In this document: positions 40,989-48,071 of the stretch, piece after piece
How the letters are laid out: every line of letters begins with the position of its first letter
Numbering within the stretch: the first letter of the stretch is position 1
Origin: a virus
DNA: 53,586 bases
Virus record (IMG/VR): IMGVR_UViG_3300046524_000145
Span: 1 to 53,586 of that record
Strand: one strand, 5' to 3'
Notes under the pieces: model-generated
What the model was told of the DNA's origin: nothing
Database searches by the model: none
What the model saw: only the letters and a program-made list of their open reading frames with translations
Translations under genes and position numbers: made by a program

Positions 40989-41650
40989 GCGGCGATCCTT
41001 TGCGCGCGCAGATGAGGCGCGTTTGCCATGTAGCACGCGATCGAAAAGCCGCGGGGCGTGGCGCTTCGGAAGTTAGCCCGTTCGTCTCCCGGCGGGGCTT
41101 TATGGATGCGATCGTCTGGCGAGCCCAGCGTGTCGAGCCTGCATTCGGGCGGCATCACGAAGTCGCCGAAGGTCCACAGTTGCGTGTTCTTCGTGTAGTT
41201 GTCGTCCGGACAGTGGCCGGTGTACTGGTGAGGATGAAACGAGTACTGAGCCTTACCGAACACTCGCGAGAGAACGCTTACGGGTTGCTCCAGGAAGCCG
41301 GGTGCGCCAATCAGCAAAAGAATCGTGCGGCACTGCTCAGCTATCGAGACGGCCTTGGCCTGAAACATCGGGTCGACTTTTCGCTTGTGCTCGAACCATC
41401 GCGCGCCAGAGACGGCCATGTCCGTGCAGGGCGGAAACGCGGCGCCGAAAACGACGCGCTCATTCTTGATCACGTGCCGTAGAAATGGCATCGCTTCGAG
41501 AATGGTTCCCTTGATGCGGAAAATGCGGCCATCGTCTGCGGTGCGCTCGTGCTGCGGATCAACCATCACGACGCGATAGCCGCCGTCGAGCCACGGATCG
41601 GCAAAATTCATCGTCAGGTTGCAGAGTAGAAGCACCGTGCCTTTGCTCAT
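40985..41650 (-). CDS. C5-cytosine-methylase-like phage protein
   Basis: 221 aa. A Rossmann-type opening (GTVLLLCNLTMNFADPWLDG) is followed by FGAAFPPCTDMAVSGARWF, in which PPC is the catalytic-type motif IV. LEQPVSVLSRVFGK stands in place of ENV, and YTKNTQLW is a late motif. It is shorter than true Dcm enzymes and lacks a target recognition domain, so it may be a degenerate or specialised member. Its position between NinB and NinG is part of the nin-like block. Confidence 0.6.
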   Translation of the reverse strand: MSKGTVLLLCNLTMNFADPWLDGGYRVVMVDPQHERTADDGRIFRIKGTILEAMPFLRHVIKNERVVFGAAFPPCTDMAVSGARWFEHKRKVDPMFQAKAVSIAEQCRTILLLIGAPGFLEQPVSVLSRVFGKAQYSFHPHQYTGHCPDDNYTKNTQLWTFGDFVMPPECRLDTLGSPDDRIHKAPPGDERANFRSATPRGFSIACYMANAPHLRAQRIAA

Positions 41651-42057
41651 GCTGCCAACTCCTCATATCCCGGCGGCGCACTGAGCGGGATGTCGTTCGT
41701 CGTCATCCACGCGGTCACGTACTCGAGCAGGCTGTTCATCCGGCGCACGCCCATCTGCGCACTCGATTCGCGGATATTGACGAACTCGCCTTCAAGGCCC
41801 GGAATCATGTCGGCGCCAATGCCGGATGCGATCGCGTGGCCGCTGATGAACAACACCTTCCATTGCGTCGGCGTCAGCGCTCGGCCATGAAACTTGGCAT
41901 GCTTGGCGGCGGCGCCGAACAAATGGTGCAGCAGGGCGTTTTGATGCGTGCTGCGCGTGCGCTCTTGAAGCACGAGCATGTGGCCATCGGGCCGGCGGCG
42001 AAGGCACTCGGCAGCGTATGCGCGGCTCTGTGGCGTCAGGAAGATCGTTTCTTTCAT
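41647..42057 (-). CDS. ninB: NinB-like recombination protein
   Basis: 136 aa from ATG 42057 preceded by GGAGGG. LQERTRSTHQNALLHHLF and the closing SLLEYVTAWMTTNDIPLSAP are NinB family features. Lambda NinB (Orf) loads and modulates recombinases on SSB-coated DNA. It is coupled by ATGA to the methylase-like gene. Confidence 0.85.
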   Translation of the reverse strand: MKETIFLTPQSRAYAAECLRRRPDGHMLVLQERTRSTHQNALLHHLFGAAAKHAKFHGRALTPTQWKVLFISGHAIASGIGADMIPGLEGEFVNIRESSAQMGVRRMNSLLEYVTAWMTTNDIPLSAPPGYEELAA

Positions 42058-42103
42058 CGCGCCCTCCGCTGCGTTGGCGCGATGCCGGATAAGGGGTGTG
42101 TCG

Positions 42104-42862
42104 TCATGCATGCTCCAAGGCGAAGCCGGTTTGAATCGGTGCGATCGAGCGCACCCAAAATGTCGGGGACTGGTGCGCCTCGATGCGCTCGCGCATTACC
42201 TGCGCGCGGGCTTCTTTTGTCGGTGGCGTGTACGGGCCGCGCCATTTGCTGTCGATACCGATGTTCTGACCGATGTTCGTGCTGTCGGCGCTGGCAAGCG
42301 GGAAGCGCGTGAAAACGTCCGGATTCAGCATGCGTAAGCCGTGCAGCTTGCAGACTGGCCGGCCGTCGCGGTCGCATATGACGTCCATTGCTTCCGACAT
42401 GCGCGTGTACCAGGCCGGCGAGCCGACTGTTGCGAACTCGCCCGAACTTCCAAGGCAGATGCGCGGCCACGCAAGCGCTAGACGCTCTAGGCGCTCGATG
42501 CTTTCGTGCAGATGCCAAACCGGCGCGCCAACGTGAGGCGCGCGCTCGCGCCATGGCCATTCGTCAAGCAGGGCGTCGTTTGCCGCCTCGTCGCCGTCGA
42601 TCACATCAGGGATAACCGCGAAATCGAATGATGGGTATCGGTGCAGTTCGGCAACCCATTCATAGAACGGGCGCCAGTCGGTTACTGGTTTGCCACTGCG
42701 CCACGCGGAGAAGGCGCCATTGTCGATCGCGAACGACGATGCAACTTCGAGCGCAAGTCCAAGTTGCTCCGGATGCTGGAAGGAAACGAATGCGTGGCCG
42801 GCGGACAGAGCGCGGACGGCGGCCGTCGACGGTGTAATTGGAGTGCCGTGATAGTGAATCAT
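42104..42862 (-). CDS. tRNA-guanine-transglycosylase-like protein (DpdA-like)
   Basis: 252 aa. FAIDNGAFSAWRSGKP, FAVIPDVIDGDEAANDAL and KLHGLRMLNPDVF then ASADSTN resemble the TIM-barrel TGT fold and the phage DpdA branch, where H-G-x-G/R and S-x-D-S-T are conserved. The canonical zinc site of tRNA TGT (CxCxxC) is not seen, as expected in DpdA-type enzymes. If genuine, it could exchange guanine for a 7-deazaguanine in phage DNA using host-made precursor, since no que genes are in the window. Confidence 0.5.
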   Translation of the reverse strand: MIHYHGTPITPSTAAVRALSAGHAFVSFQHPEQLGLALEVASSFAIDNGAFSAWRSGKPVTDWRPFYEWVAELHRYPSFDFAVIPDVIDGDEAANDALLDEWPWRERAPHVGAPVWHLHESIERLERLALAWPRICLGSSGEFATVGSPAWYTRMSEAMDVICDRDGRPVCKLHGLRMLNPDVFTRFPLASADSTNIGQNIGIDSKWRGPYTPPTKEARAQVMRERIEAHQSPTFWVRSIAPIQTGFALEHA

Positions 42863-43104
42863 GCGCGCGCTCCACTGTGGACGTAGGGGTTGCGCTCATG
42901 CTCAGTTAGGCCCGCGATGTAGTCGAGGCTGACGCCAAAGAGCTTTGCCAGATCGGCCGCCATCATCAGTCCGGGAGCGTGCTCGTTTCGCTCCACTTGG
43001 CCGATGTAGCTGGTATGCATGCGGATGCGCTCGCCAACGGCCGCAAGCGTCATGTTCCGATCGCCGCGAAGTCGCCTGATGCGCTCGCCGATGGTTTCCT
43101 TCAT
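42859..43104 (-). CDS. XRE-type HTH regulator
   Basis: 81 aa. ERIRRLRGDRNMTLAAVGER and MHTSYIGQVERNEHAPGLMM form a classic XRE HTH, with a short helical end. It is coupled by ATGA at the 3-prime end to the TGT-like gene. It could be a second-level phage regulator; it is unrelated in detail to the repressor at 3095. Confidence 0.82.
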   Translation of the reverse strand: MKETIGERIRRLRGDRNMTLAAVGERIRMHTSYIGQVERNEHAPGLMMAADLAKLFGVSLDYIAGLTEHERNPYVHSGARA

Positions 43105-43340
43105 GGCCGCACCGTTTCGATGTCGACGCCGTGGTGATGCGCGGTCATGACTTGCTTGCCACCAAATCGCGCATGCAAGTCGTCGGCGATTGCCTCGTGA
43201 TACGCGCGCTTGTGCAGAGCTGCCGCCGTGACGATGTGTTCGACCTGAATCACCCCATCGGTTTCGATCGATAACGCGTAAATGATCGGCTTGTCGTTGT
43301 TCGGGCAATGGCTCACGAACTGGTGTCGGTAGATATTCAT
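43101..43340 (-). CDS. Hypothetical early protein
   Basis: 79 aa starting MNIYRHQFVSHCPNNDKPII, after AAGAGAGC. The chain is mixed alpha/beta (IYALSIETDGVIQVEHIVTA) and ends HHHGVDIETVRP. Overlaps of 4 bp on both sides. No family is known. Confidence 0.55.
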   Translation of the reverse strand: MNIYRHQFVSHCPNNDKPIIYALSIETDGVIQVEHIVTAAALHKRAYHEAIADDLHARFGGKQVMTAHHHGVDIETVRP

Positions 43341-43516
43341 GCTCTCTTTTCGCTTTTGATATATGCCCAAAGTTCTCGCTTGGCGCGTTCGGCGGCTTCC
43401 TCGCCCGCCAAGCTCCGAACGCGCTCCACGATCTTTTGCGCGGCCCCGTAGTCGCCGCTGCGCCCGTCGCGCACCGCGGCATGGAATCGCGCTAAACAGT
43501 CGGCTTGCGTCAGCAC
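43337..43516 (-). CDS. Small helical protein from GTG start
   Basis: 59 aa from GTG 43516 (V-L-T-Q-A-D-C-L-A-R-F). GGGGAGAGA lies upstream, and the micro-gene stop overlaps it by 7 bp. The chain is helical and charged (KIVERVRSLAGEEAAERAKR). Its stop overlaps the next ATG. Confidence 0.5.
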   Translation of the reverse strand: MLTQADCLARFHAAVRDGRSGDYGAAQKIVERVRSLAGEEAAERAKRELWAYIKSEKRA

Positions 43517-43620
43517 CACGGGATCTCTCCCCAGCTCACCGTCCTGCGAATGAATGAGCGAACACCGTCGAATCCGTATTCGCTGTACCCGCTCGACTTC
43601 ATGCGTAAGATGGTGTGCAT
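43510..43620 (-). CDS. 36-codon micro-gene
   Basis: MHTILRMKSSGYSEYGFDGV with AGGAGG 6 nt upstream. The strong ribosome site and overlap with the following gene support translation. The peptide has no recognised family. Confidence 0.5.
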   Translation of the reverse strand: MHTILRMKSSGYSEYGFDGVRSFIRRTVSWGEIPWC

Positions 43621-43632
43621 GGCGGCCTCCTG

Positions 43633-44319
43633 CTAGGCTGCGGAAGTGAAGGGCAAGCCGAACGCTTTCAGCAGATATGGATCGGTGTCGGGCTGGCGGG
43701 AATACCACGCGCGATAGTCGTACGGGACATCCGCGATAGCGCGGCCGGCGTATTTGCCGAACGACATATGCGTCGGGATGCGTGCGCGCTCAGAGAACTG
43801 ATAGACGTCTTCCCACGTGCGCAAGTCTTCGCCGCTGTGCTCGATGATTGCGTACAGGACGCGGGCGCAGAGGTAGCAGTCGGCCAGCGCGTTGTGCGCG
43901 TCGCGCAGCTCCAGACGAACTGCTTCGAGGTCACTGCTCAGCATGTAGCTGAGTGCGCCGAGCGTGTGCGATTCCGCATCCGGCCAAACGCGCCGCGCCA
44001 TCGCCAACGTGCAGATGCGCTTAACGTTCAGCGAGCCGGCCACTTCCCAATCGAAATCGACCTTGTGGCCGATCATGTATCGGATGTCGATCGGCAGACG
44101 AAACTCGCTGTTCAGCGGGCAGTCGACCAAATCGGACGGCAGGATGTGGTGCACGGCCATTGCGCCGAAGCTGATCGCCTTGTTAGGCCGATACCGTTGC
44201 AGGAACACGTCCTCCGGCTGGCTATCGTTGAGGTCGTCGCTCATCAACAAATGAGCCGCCTCGATCAGTTCGGGCTCGTTCGCACTCGTGGTTTCGGTGT
44301 CGAAGATGTACGCGCTCAT
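43633..44319 (-). CDS. DEDD 3-prime exonuclease (ExoX/DnaQ-like)
   Basis: 228 aa. FDTETT (D7, E9), HKVDFDWE and DAHNALADC are DEDDh exonuclease motifs. A C-terminal SFGKYAGRAIADVPYDYRAW resembles the DUF3820 putative quorum-type/ExoX tail. It likely trims 3-prime ends during recombination or replication. It is directly adjacent to the Gp157 gene. Confidence 0.85.
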   Translation of the reverse strand: MSAYIFDTETTSANEPELIEAAHLLMSDDLNDSQPEDVFLQRYRPNKAISFGAMAVHHILPSDLVDCPLNSEFRLPIDIRYMIGHKVDFDWEVAGSLNVKRICTLAMARRVWPDAESHTLGALSYMLSSDLEAVRLELRDAHNALADCYLCARVLYAIIEHSGEDLRTWEDVYQFSERARIPTHMSFGKYAGRAIADVPYDYRAWYSRQPDTDPYLLKAFGLPFTSAA

Positions 44320-44820
44320 TTACTTGATCTCCAGACGGGTCTTCTGTTCAAGGTGCGCGCCCGGTACGATCTGGCCGCTCTTGAGCGCTTCTTTCAGCTT
44401 GGTCTTGTCGAGGCGAGGCGCCGGCGGCTCCGGGATCGTCAGGAACGACGGCGGCACTTCCGACTCGTTGTCGATCACCACGGACGGCGGGTTCTTGCGA
44501 ATCGACAGCACGAAGTAGGGCGAGTCGATCTTCTGGATCTTCGCGTGCTCCATGTTCGCGAGCAGATAGCCCTTCACGTGATCGCTCTTTTTGCGGATCG
44601 CCGCCGCTCGGTCAGCCATGATTTCGATCTGGCTTTCGATCGCCGCCGCGCTCGCTTCCAGGTTGCGCGCGAACATCGCGACGTTGATCGACTTCGTTTC
44701 GATGTCGCCGTTGATCGATTCCAGCGTGTCTTTGAACGTCTGTTCGTCGAGGCCCATTTGCTCGAGCTGGTCGAGTTGCTGGCGGTACTCGCCGGCGATG
44801 GAAAAAAGGCTGAGGCTCAT
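44320..44820 (-). CDS. Gp157-like siphovirus protein
   Basis: 166 aa. The helical N-terminus (EYRQQLDQLEQMGLDEQTFK, DTLESINGDIETKSINVAMF) and later IQKIDSPYFVLSIRKNPPSV are diagnostic of the Siphovirus Gp157 family, often next to recombination genes. Its role is unknown. It starts just before the operator at 44844-44872. Confidence 0.82.
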   Translation of the reverse strand: MSLSLFSIAGEYRQQLDQLEQMGLDEQTFKDTLESINGDIETKSINVAMFARNLEASAAAIESQIEIMADRAAAIRKKSDHVKGYLLANMEHAKIQKIDSPYFVLSIRKNPPSVVIDNESEVPPSFLTIPEPPAPRLDKTKLKEALKSGQIVPGAHLEQKTRLEIK

Positions 44821-44843
44821 TTCTATTCCTTTTTAGTATCTAA

Positions 44844-44872
44844 GCAATTGTAAAAGCATCCAATGCGGTCAA
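44844..44872 (-). promoter_or_regulatory. Leftward promoter-operator before gp157
   Basis: Operator GCAATTGTAAAAGCATC (44844-44860); leftward TTGACC (44867-44872) is followed 17 bp later by AATTGC. The A/T-rich stretch 44871-44880 upstream resembles an UP element. The upstream gene's TGA overlaps the -35. Confidence 0.5.
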
Positions 44873-45111
44873 ATTTTTTTGCGCAGCACGCCGCGCCACT
44901 CGAAGCCGCCTTGACGCTTGGCTTCGCGGCTCGGTATGTGCCGACACGCATATGCGTTGTCAGGCGTCTGCGCCGAGTAACACCAATGCTTGCCAGTCCA
45001 GTACGAGAACCAGCGAAAGAGGGGCTTGCCATTCGGCTTGTGCTGCACCTCATAAACGCCAACGTGACGCGGGGTAGTGCGCTTGTCGAACCAGTGCGTG
45101 AACTGCGGCAT
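44869..45111 (-). CDS. Hypothetical phage protein
   Basis: 80 aa from ATG 45111 with AGGAGAG upstream. MPQFTHWFDKRTTPRHVGVY and FRWFSYWTGKHWCYSAQTPD make it Trp/aromatic-rich, a pattern seen in small phage early proteins by memory. Its stop lies within the -35 of the next promoter. Function unknown. Confidence 0.6.
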   Translation of the reverse strand: MPQFTHWFDKRTTPRHVGVYEVQHKPNGKPLFRWFSYWTGKHWCYSAQTPDNAYACRHIPSREAKRQGGFEWRGVLRKKI

Positions 45112-45181
45112 GCTGCTCTCCTGGTTGCCGCCAGCGGGTGGCCGGCGGCACGTCAAGTAAGGCGCCGTTCACGGCATCTAT

Positions 45182-45198
45182 AATGCCGTAAAAGCATC
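45182..45198. promoter_or_regulatory. Operator site between SSB-like gene and 80-aa gene
   Basis: AATGCCGTAAAAGCATC; only one base differs from a perfect palindrome arm. A leftward TATAGA/CATTAT element is present immediately beyond it and an A/T-rich run (AAATTTTTTT) lies upstream. The exact promoter boxes are unclear. Confidence 0.5.
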
Positions 45199-45220
45199 CT
45201 ATCGTGGGAAATTTTTTTGA

Positions 45221-45886
45221 TCAGAAGGGGATCTGGTCGTCGAAGGGCGCGCCGTCATCGAACGCACCGCCATGCATGCCGTCATCGCTGCCGCGCGCGC
45301 CGCTCGACCGCGCATTCCCGCCGGCCTTCTTCTTGAGCGGGCGATCGCGCAGCGATTCAACGAGTGATGCGAGCTTTTCCGGGTGCGTCTTGCGGTCCAG
45401 AATCTCGCTGGCGACCAGCTCGTCAGCGGCGCGGAACACGGCGTTGAGTCGTGCGCTCCATCCGAAGCCGCCGTCTTGGCGCTCGTATTCCTCCATGATG
45501 AACAGCGCGCCGATCTGCTTGTTGAGCAATTCCGTGAACTGCATCGCTTCGCGCTCGACGTTCGCTTTCGCGTCGCGGTCATACTCGACGAGCTTCGACA
45601 GCGTCGGCTTCATGTCGCGGATGCTGAGGCAGGTCATGATCGCGATCACGAGGCCGTAGTCGTTTAGCTTCGTGCCGTCTGCTTTCTCGGTGTAGATCGA
45701 GAAGTTCGACAACACGCCATCATTGCCCTTGAACGAGAACGCGATGCCGCGCGCGCCGCTCCTGGCCTTGATGTCTTCGGCCTTGGTGAACACGCCGACG
45801 TATTTGCCCTTCTCGTCGATGAACGAGGTGCGGTTCTCCGACTTGCGCGCCGCTTCCGTGGCTTCTTTGCTGAGTGCGTATGACAT
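45221..45886 (-). CDS. ssDNA-binding-like protein with SSB C-terminal tip
   Basis: 221 aa from ATG 45886. The N-terminal 150 residues do not match the usual OB signature, but the chain ends DDQIPF after a flexible Gly/Asp tail. This is the conserved acidic tip through which SSBs recruit partners (compare DDDIPF). It follows the Sak4 gene. It is best seen as a functional SSB analogue or a recombination mediator. The fold is unverified. Confidence 0.68.
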   Translation of the reverse strand: MSYALSKEATEAARKSENRTSFIDEKGKYVGVFTKAEDIKARSGARGIAFSFKGNDGVLSNFSIYTEKADGTKLNDYGLVIAIMTCLSIRDMKPTLSKLVEYDRDAKANVEREAMQFTELLNKQIGALFIMEEYERQDGGFGWSARLNAVFRAADELVASEILDRKTHPEKLASLVESLRDRPLKKKAGGNARSSGARGSDDGMHGGAFDDGAPFDDQIPF

Positions 45887-45905
45887 GATGGTTCGTTCCT
45901 GAGTG

Positions 45906-46559
45906 TTAAGCCGTAGCGGCGTTGAGAGAGTAGAAATCGGAGATCGCTGCGTCGACCGCGGCCAGGTCGTTCGGGATCGTGTCCGTCTCGAATAGGCCCA
46001 TCGGTGATTTGCAGGTGGTGCGTCCGTTGCTCTGCGTGACAAATCGATAGTCGCGGTCCAGAACATCGGTTTGAAGGACGATGGTCACCATGCCCTCGAG
46101 ACAGACCTTGTCGTCGAGCATCTTGCCCAGCGTCTTCATCTTGGTTTTGCCGGCATCGGTTTCCTCGGTATGCGAGAGGATGTAGACTCGGACGTGATCG
46201 GGCAGTGCGGCGGCGGCGTTCATGATTTCCCATGCATTGCGGCCGATGTCCGTGAACTTGTCGTAACCCTTCTCGTCACTGCGGCGCATGAACTCGTTCG
46301 CCATCGTGTACTGGAAGTCGTCCAGGATGATTACCGGGCGCTTGGTGCGCCGCATGTAATTGATGATGTCGCCCGACTTGTCCGATACGATGATGTTGCC
46401 GGCGGCATTTTCTTTCGACAGGTAGCCCCAGCCGTTGCGCTTAAAAGGCACAGGCTTCTTGAGAGCCTGGATCAACAGCGTTTGCGCCGGGTCCAACTCG
46501 CGCATCGCGGTTGACTTGCCTGTTCCTGACGTGCCGAGAATCAGCGTGACGATTGCCAT
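45906..46559 (-). CDS. Sak4-like RecA-fold single-strand annealing ATPase
   Basis: 217 aa. Walker A GTSGTGKS (residues 9-16), Walker B VIILDDF and a Q-type SHTEETD segment match Sak4/AAA_24 phage recombinases, which anneal single strands with help from an SSB. AAAGGAG precedes the start. It is paired with the SSB-tailed gene 20 bp downstream, as is typical for Sak4 systems. Confidence 0.85.
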   Translation of the reverse strand: MAIVTLILGTSGTGKSTAMRELDPAQTLLIQALKKPVPFKRNGWGYLSKENAAGNIIVSDKSGDIINYMRRTKRPVIILDDFQYTMANEFMRRSDEKGYDKFTDIGRNAWEIMNAAAALPDHVRVYILSHTEETDAGKTKMKTLGKMLDDKVCLEGMVTIVLQTDVLDRDYRFVTQSNGRTTCKSPMGLFETDTIPNDLAAVDAAISDFYSLNAATA

Positions 46560-46650
46560 TTTTCGCTCCTTTGGTTTCCGTTCGTTCCTGTTCGTACTGC
46601 TGTTGCTCTTCCTGCTCCTGCATTTGCCGCCACTCAGCGCCGTCCGTCAT
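46441..46650 (-). CDS. Gln/Glu-rich small protein overlapping Sak4 start
   Basis: 69 aa starting MTDGAEWRQMQEQEEQQQYE; GGGAG lies 6 nt upstream. It overlaps the Sak4 gene by 119 bp in another frame. Coupling by ATGA to the 30-codon micro-gene and the ribosome site favour it; the C-terminal half reads like a shadow of Sak4 and may not be conserved. Confidence 0.4.
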   Translation of the reverse strand: MTDGAEWRQMQEQEEQQQYEQERTETKGAKNGNRHADSRHVRNRQVNRDARVGPGANAVDPGSQEACAF

Positions 46651-46739
46651 GTCAGGCTCCCGAGTGCGTCGCGTGCGGCCTGTGCGCTCAATGCGAGGCA
46701 CACCGCCGCAGCGATCGCCCAATCAAGTGCGCATCTCAT
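46647..46739 (-). CDS. 30-codon hydrophobic micro-gene
   Basis: MRCALDWAIAAAVCLALSAQ then AARDALGSLT, a possible membrane peptide or signal-like segment. It overlaps the next gene as ATGA and the upstream gene by 17 bp. The ribosome site is weak (GGGATT). Confidence 0.35.
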   Translation of the reverse strand: MRCALDWAIAAAVCLALSAQAARDALGSLT

Positions 46740-47133
46740 TGGCAATCCCGTCGATCTCTGCACGCAGCACCTTGGCCCGCGTCATCAGTAGGCCGAGCCA
46801 GCCGTCTGCGGCCGCGTCGGGGTAGAGCGCTGCGTGACGGTCCCATTCGTCGCCGAGCTCGCGCAGCAGCGCGTACACATCGGGAAACTTTGCTGCGATC
46901 CGCGATTGGCGATCAAGTTCGGCGAGGGTTAGGACGTCGGCGATGTACTGTTCGCCAGCATTGCGAAGCACGTCCAGCGATACGGGCGTCGGCACTGGCT
47001 TAGCGTTTCTATCGTTATTCATTACAGCATCCATCAAGCGCAAATTTTTTCCCGCGACAGCGGACTGGCGCGGGCGGAACACTGCGTGGGAGCGTAATAA
47101 TAACGCGTTGTTGGCGTGTGCGGCTGTTTGCAT
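46723..47133 (-). CDS. Hypothetical early protein with internal operator
   Basis: 136 aa from ATG 47133 (GGAAG at 7 nt). The N-terminal 35 residues (MQTAAHANNALLLRSHAVFR) are joined to a helical core (MNNDRNAKPVPTPVSLDVLR). The DNA at the join carries an operator/promoter cassette (47015-47043), so MNNDR may be an older or alternative start and the N-terminus a later fusion. Confidence 0.55.
   Translation of the reverse strand: MQTAAHANNALLLRSHAVFRPRQSAVAGKNLRLMDAVMNNDRNAKPVPTPVSLDVLRNAGEQYIADVLTLAELDRQSRIAAKFPDVYALLRELGDEWDRHAALYPDAAADGWLGLLMTRAKVLRAEIDGIANEMRT
47015..47043 (-). promoter_or_regulatory. Operator/promoter cassette inside a coding region
   Basis: The operator right half TTACAGCATC (47022-47031) and leftward boxes TTGCGC (47038-47043) and GAATAA (47015-47020), 17 bp apart, preceded by an A/T-rich run, repeat the geometry of the intergenic cassettes. 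It lies within the gene at 46723-47133, next to an internal ATG. Confidence 0.45.
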
Positions 47134-47177
47134 GATGACTTCCTTCCGTTTGGTTGTTGTTGTGCTGCGGTGATTGA

Positions 47178-47206
47178 ATGATGCCGTAACAGCATCCATA
47201 ACGCAA
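47178..47206 (-). promoter_or_regulatory. Leftward promoter with perfect operator palindrome
   Basis: GATGCCGTAACAGCATC (47180-47196) is identical to the copy at 4768. TTGCGT (47201-47206) and CATCAT (47178-47183) are separated by 17 bp. The transcript starts the gene at 47133. Confidence 0.62.
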
Positions 47207-47238
47207 GCGCTTCGTGCGAAATATTTTGCGCGACTGCC

Positions 47239-47619
47239 TTACGTCATTGCCTGCACATGCGCCAGCGCTGCTTGCGCGTGCTCAAGCTGCCGTTGCAGGT
47301 GGTGGATCTGCCACTCTTTCCGGGCGATGAATGACTCGCGGGCCAGTTCCTCGGTCGGATATGCCCACTTCTTGCGCGCGCCATCGAGAATGAATCGCTC
47401 AACGCCGAAGTCATCGATCCAGCAGCCTTTCGGCGTCTTGCGCTTGATCTCGTAGTGTTCGAGCACGATTGTGACTATGAGCGGCTTCCACGACGCCTCC
47501 CGATACGCCGACGAGGAATAGCGGCAGAGGCTGCCGAGCTTCCACCAAGGCAGCGGATCGCGCCCACGCACGGTGATGACGTCCTTGTCACTCTCCACAA
47601 GGTCGAAAACGGCGCTCAT
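47239..47619 (-). CDS. Hypothetical early protein
   Basis: 126 aa starting MSAVFDLVESDKDVITVRGR, with AAGGAG upstream and ATGA coupling to the gene upstream. The middle is basic (RYSSSAYREASWKPLIVTIV), and the C-terminus is a coiled helix (WQIHHLQRQLEHAQAALAHV). No recognised family. Confidence 0.6.
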   Translation of the reverse strand: MSAVFDLVESDKDVITVRGRDPLPWWKLGSLCRYSSSAYREASWKPLIVTIVLEHYEIKRKTPKGCWIDDFGVERFILDGARKKWAYPTEELARESFIARKEWQIHHLQRQLEHAQAALAHVQAMT

Positions 47620-48071
47620 ACCCGCTCCTTCGGTGAGGCCGCAAGCGCGAGAACTGAGCGACCCATGCGAATCCAGTGCTGATAGTCGCCGTCGTCGCAG
47701 TATGCCGGCGTCAGAATCATCGCCATTCGGATTTGCTCGTCACTCACTTTCGCGGCGCTAGGTTCCTGCTTCGCAATCCATTCGATTAGCGATACCTGAT
47801 CGCGCTTCCAGTCCTTTTCGTCGTGCACGTAACCGAAGCGTTCGCACAACTGGCGATGGAAGTTCTTAAAGTTGGCATCGATGGCTCGCGCATCCTTCAA
47901 TTGCACCTGTAGCGTGCGGATCTCGGCTTGCAGCACGGCTTCGCGGTTGATAGCGTCCTCGGCGCGCACATAGTCGCCGTCGCTCGACGCATCCATCGTG
48001 TAGCATCCGTAGCAGTGCGCCGATCCGCCGTTCGTGCAGTCGAACCGGTCATAAACAAATGTCTTGCTCAT
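47616..48071 (-). CDS. Hypothetical early protein, Ea-type mosaic
   Basis: 151 aa. A Cys-containing start (YDRFDCTNGGSAHCYGCYTM) precedes a coiled helix (NREAVLQAEIRTLQVQLKDA) and a C-terminal module (MAMILTPAYCDDGDYQHWIR) seen in mosaic phage early proteins by memory. GGGAGG precedes the ATG, and the start is coupled to the upstream stop. Confidence 0.55.
   Translation of the reverse strand: MSKTFVYDRFDCTNGGSAHCYGCYTMDASSDGDYVRAEDAINREAVLQAEIRTLQVQLKDARAIDANFKNFHRQLCERFGYVHDEKDWKRDQVSLIEWIAKQEPSAAKVSDEQIRMAMILTPAYCDDGDYQHWIRMGRSVLALAASPKERV

Noticed and set aside
43615-44853. Long rightward open frame (412 codons) opposite the exonuclease and gp157 genes
   Set aside because: It is the antisense of two genes with catalytic or family motifs; its composition is Arg/Leu/Val-rich low-information sequence, typical of GC-rich shadows.
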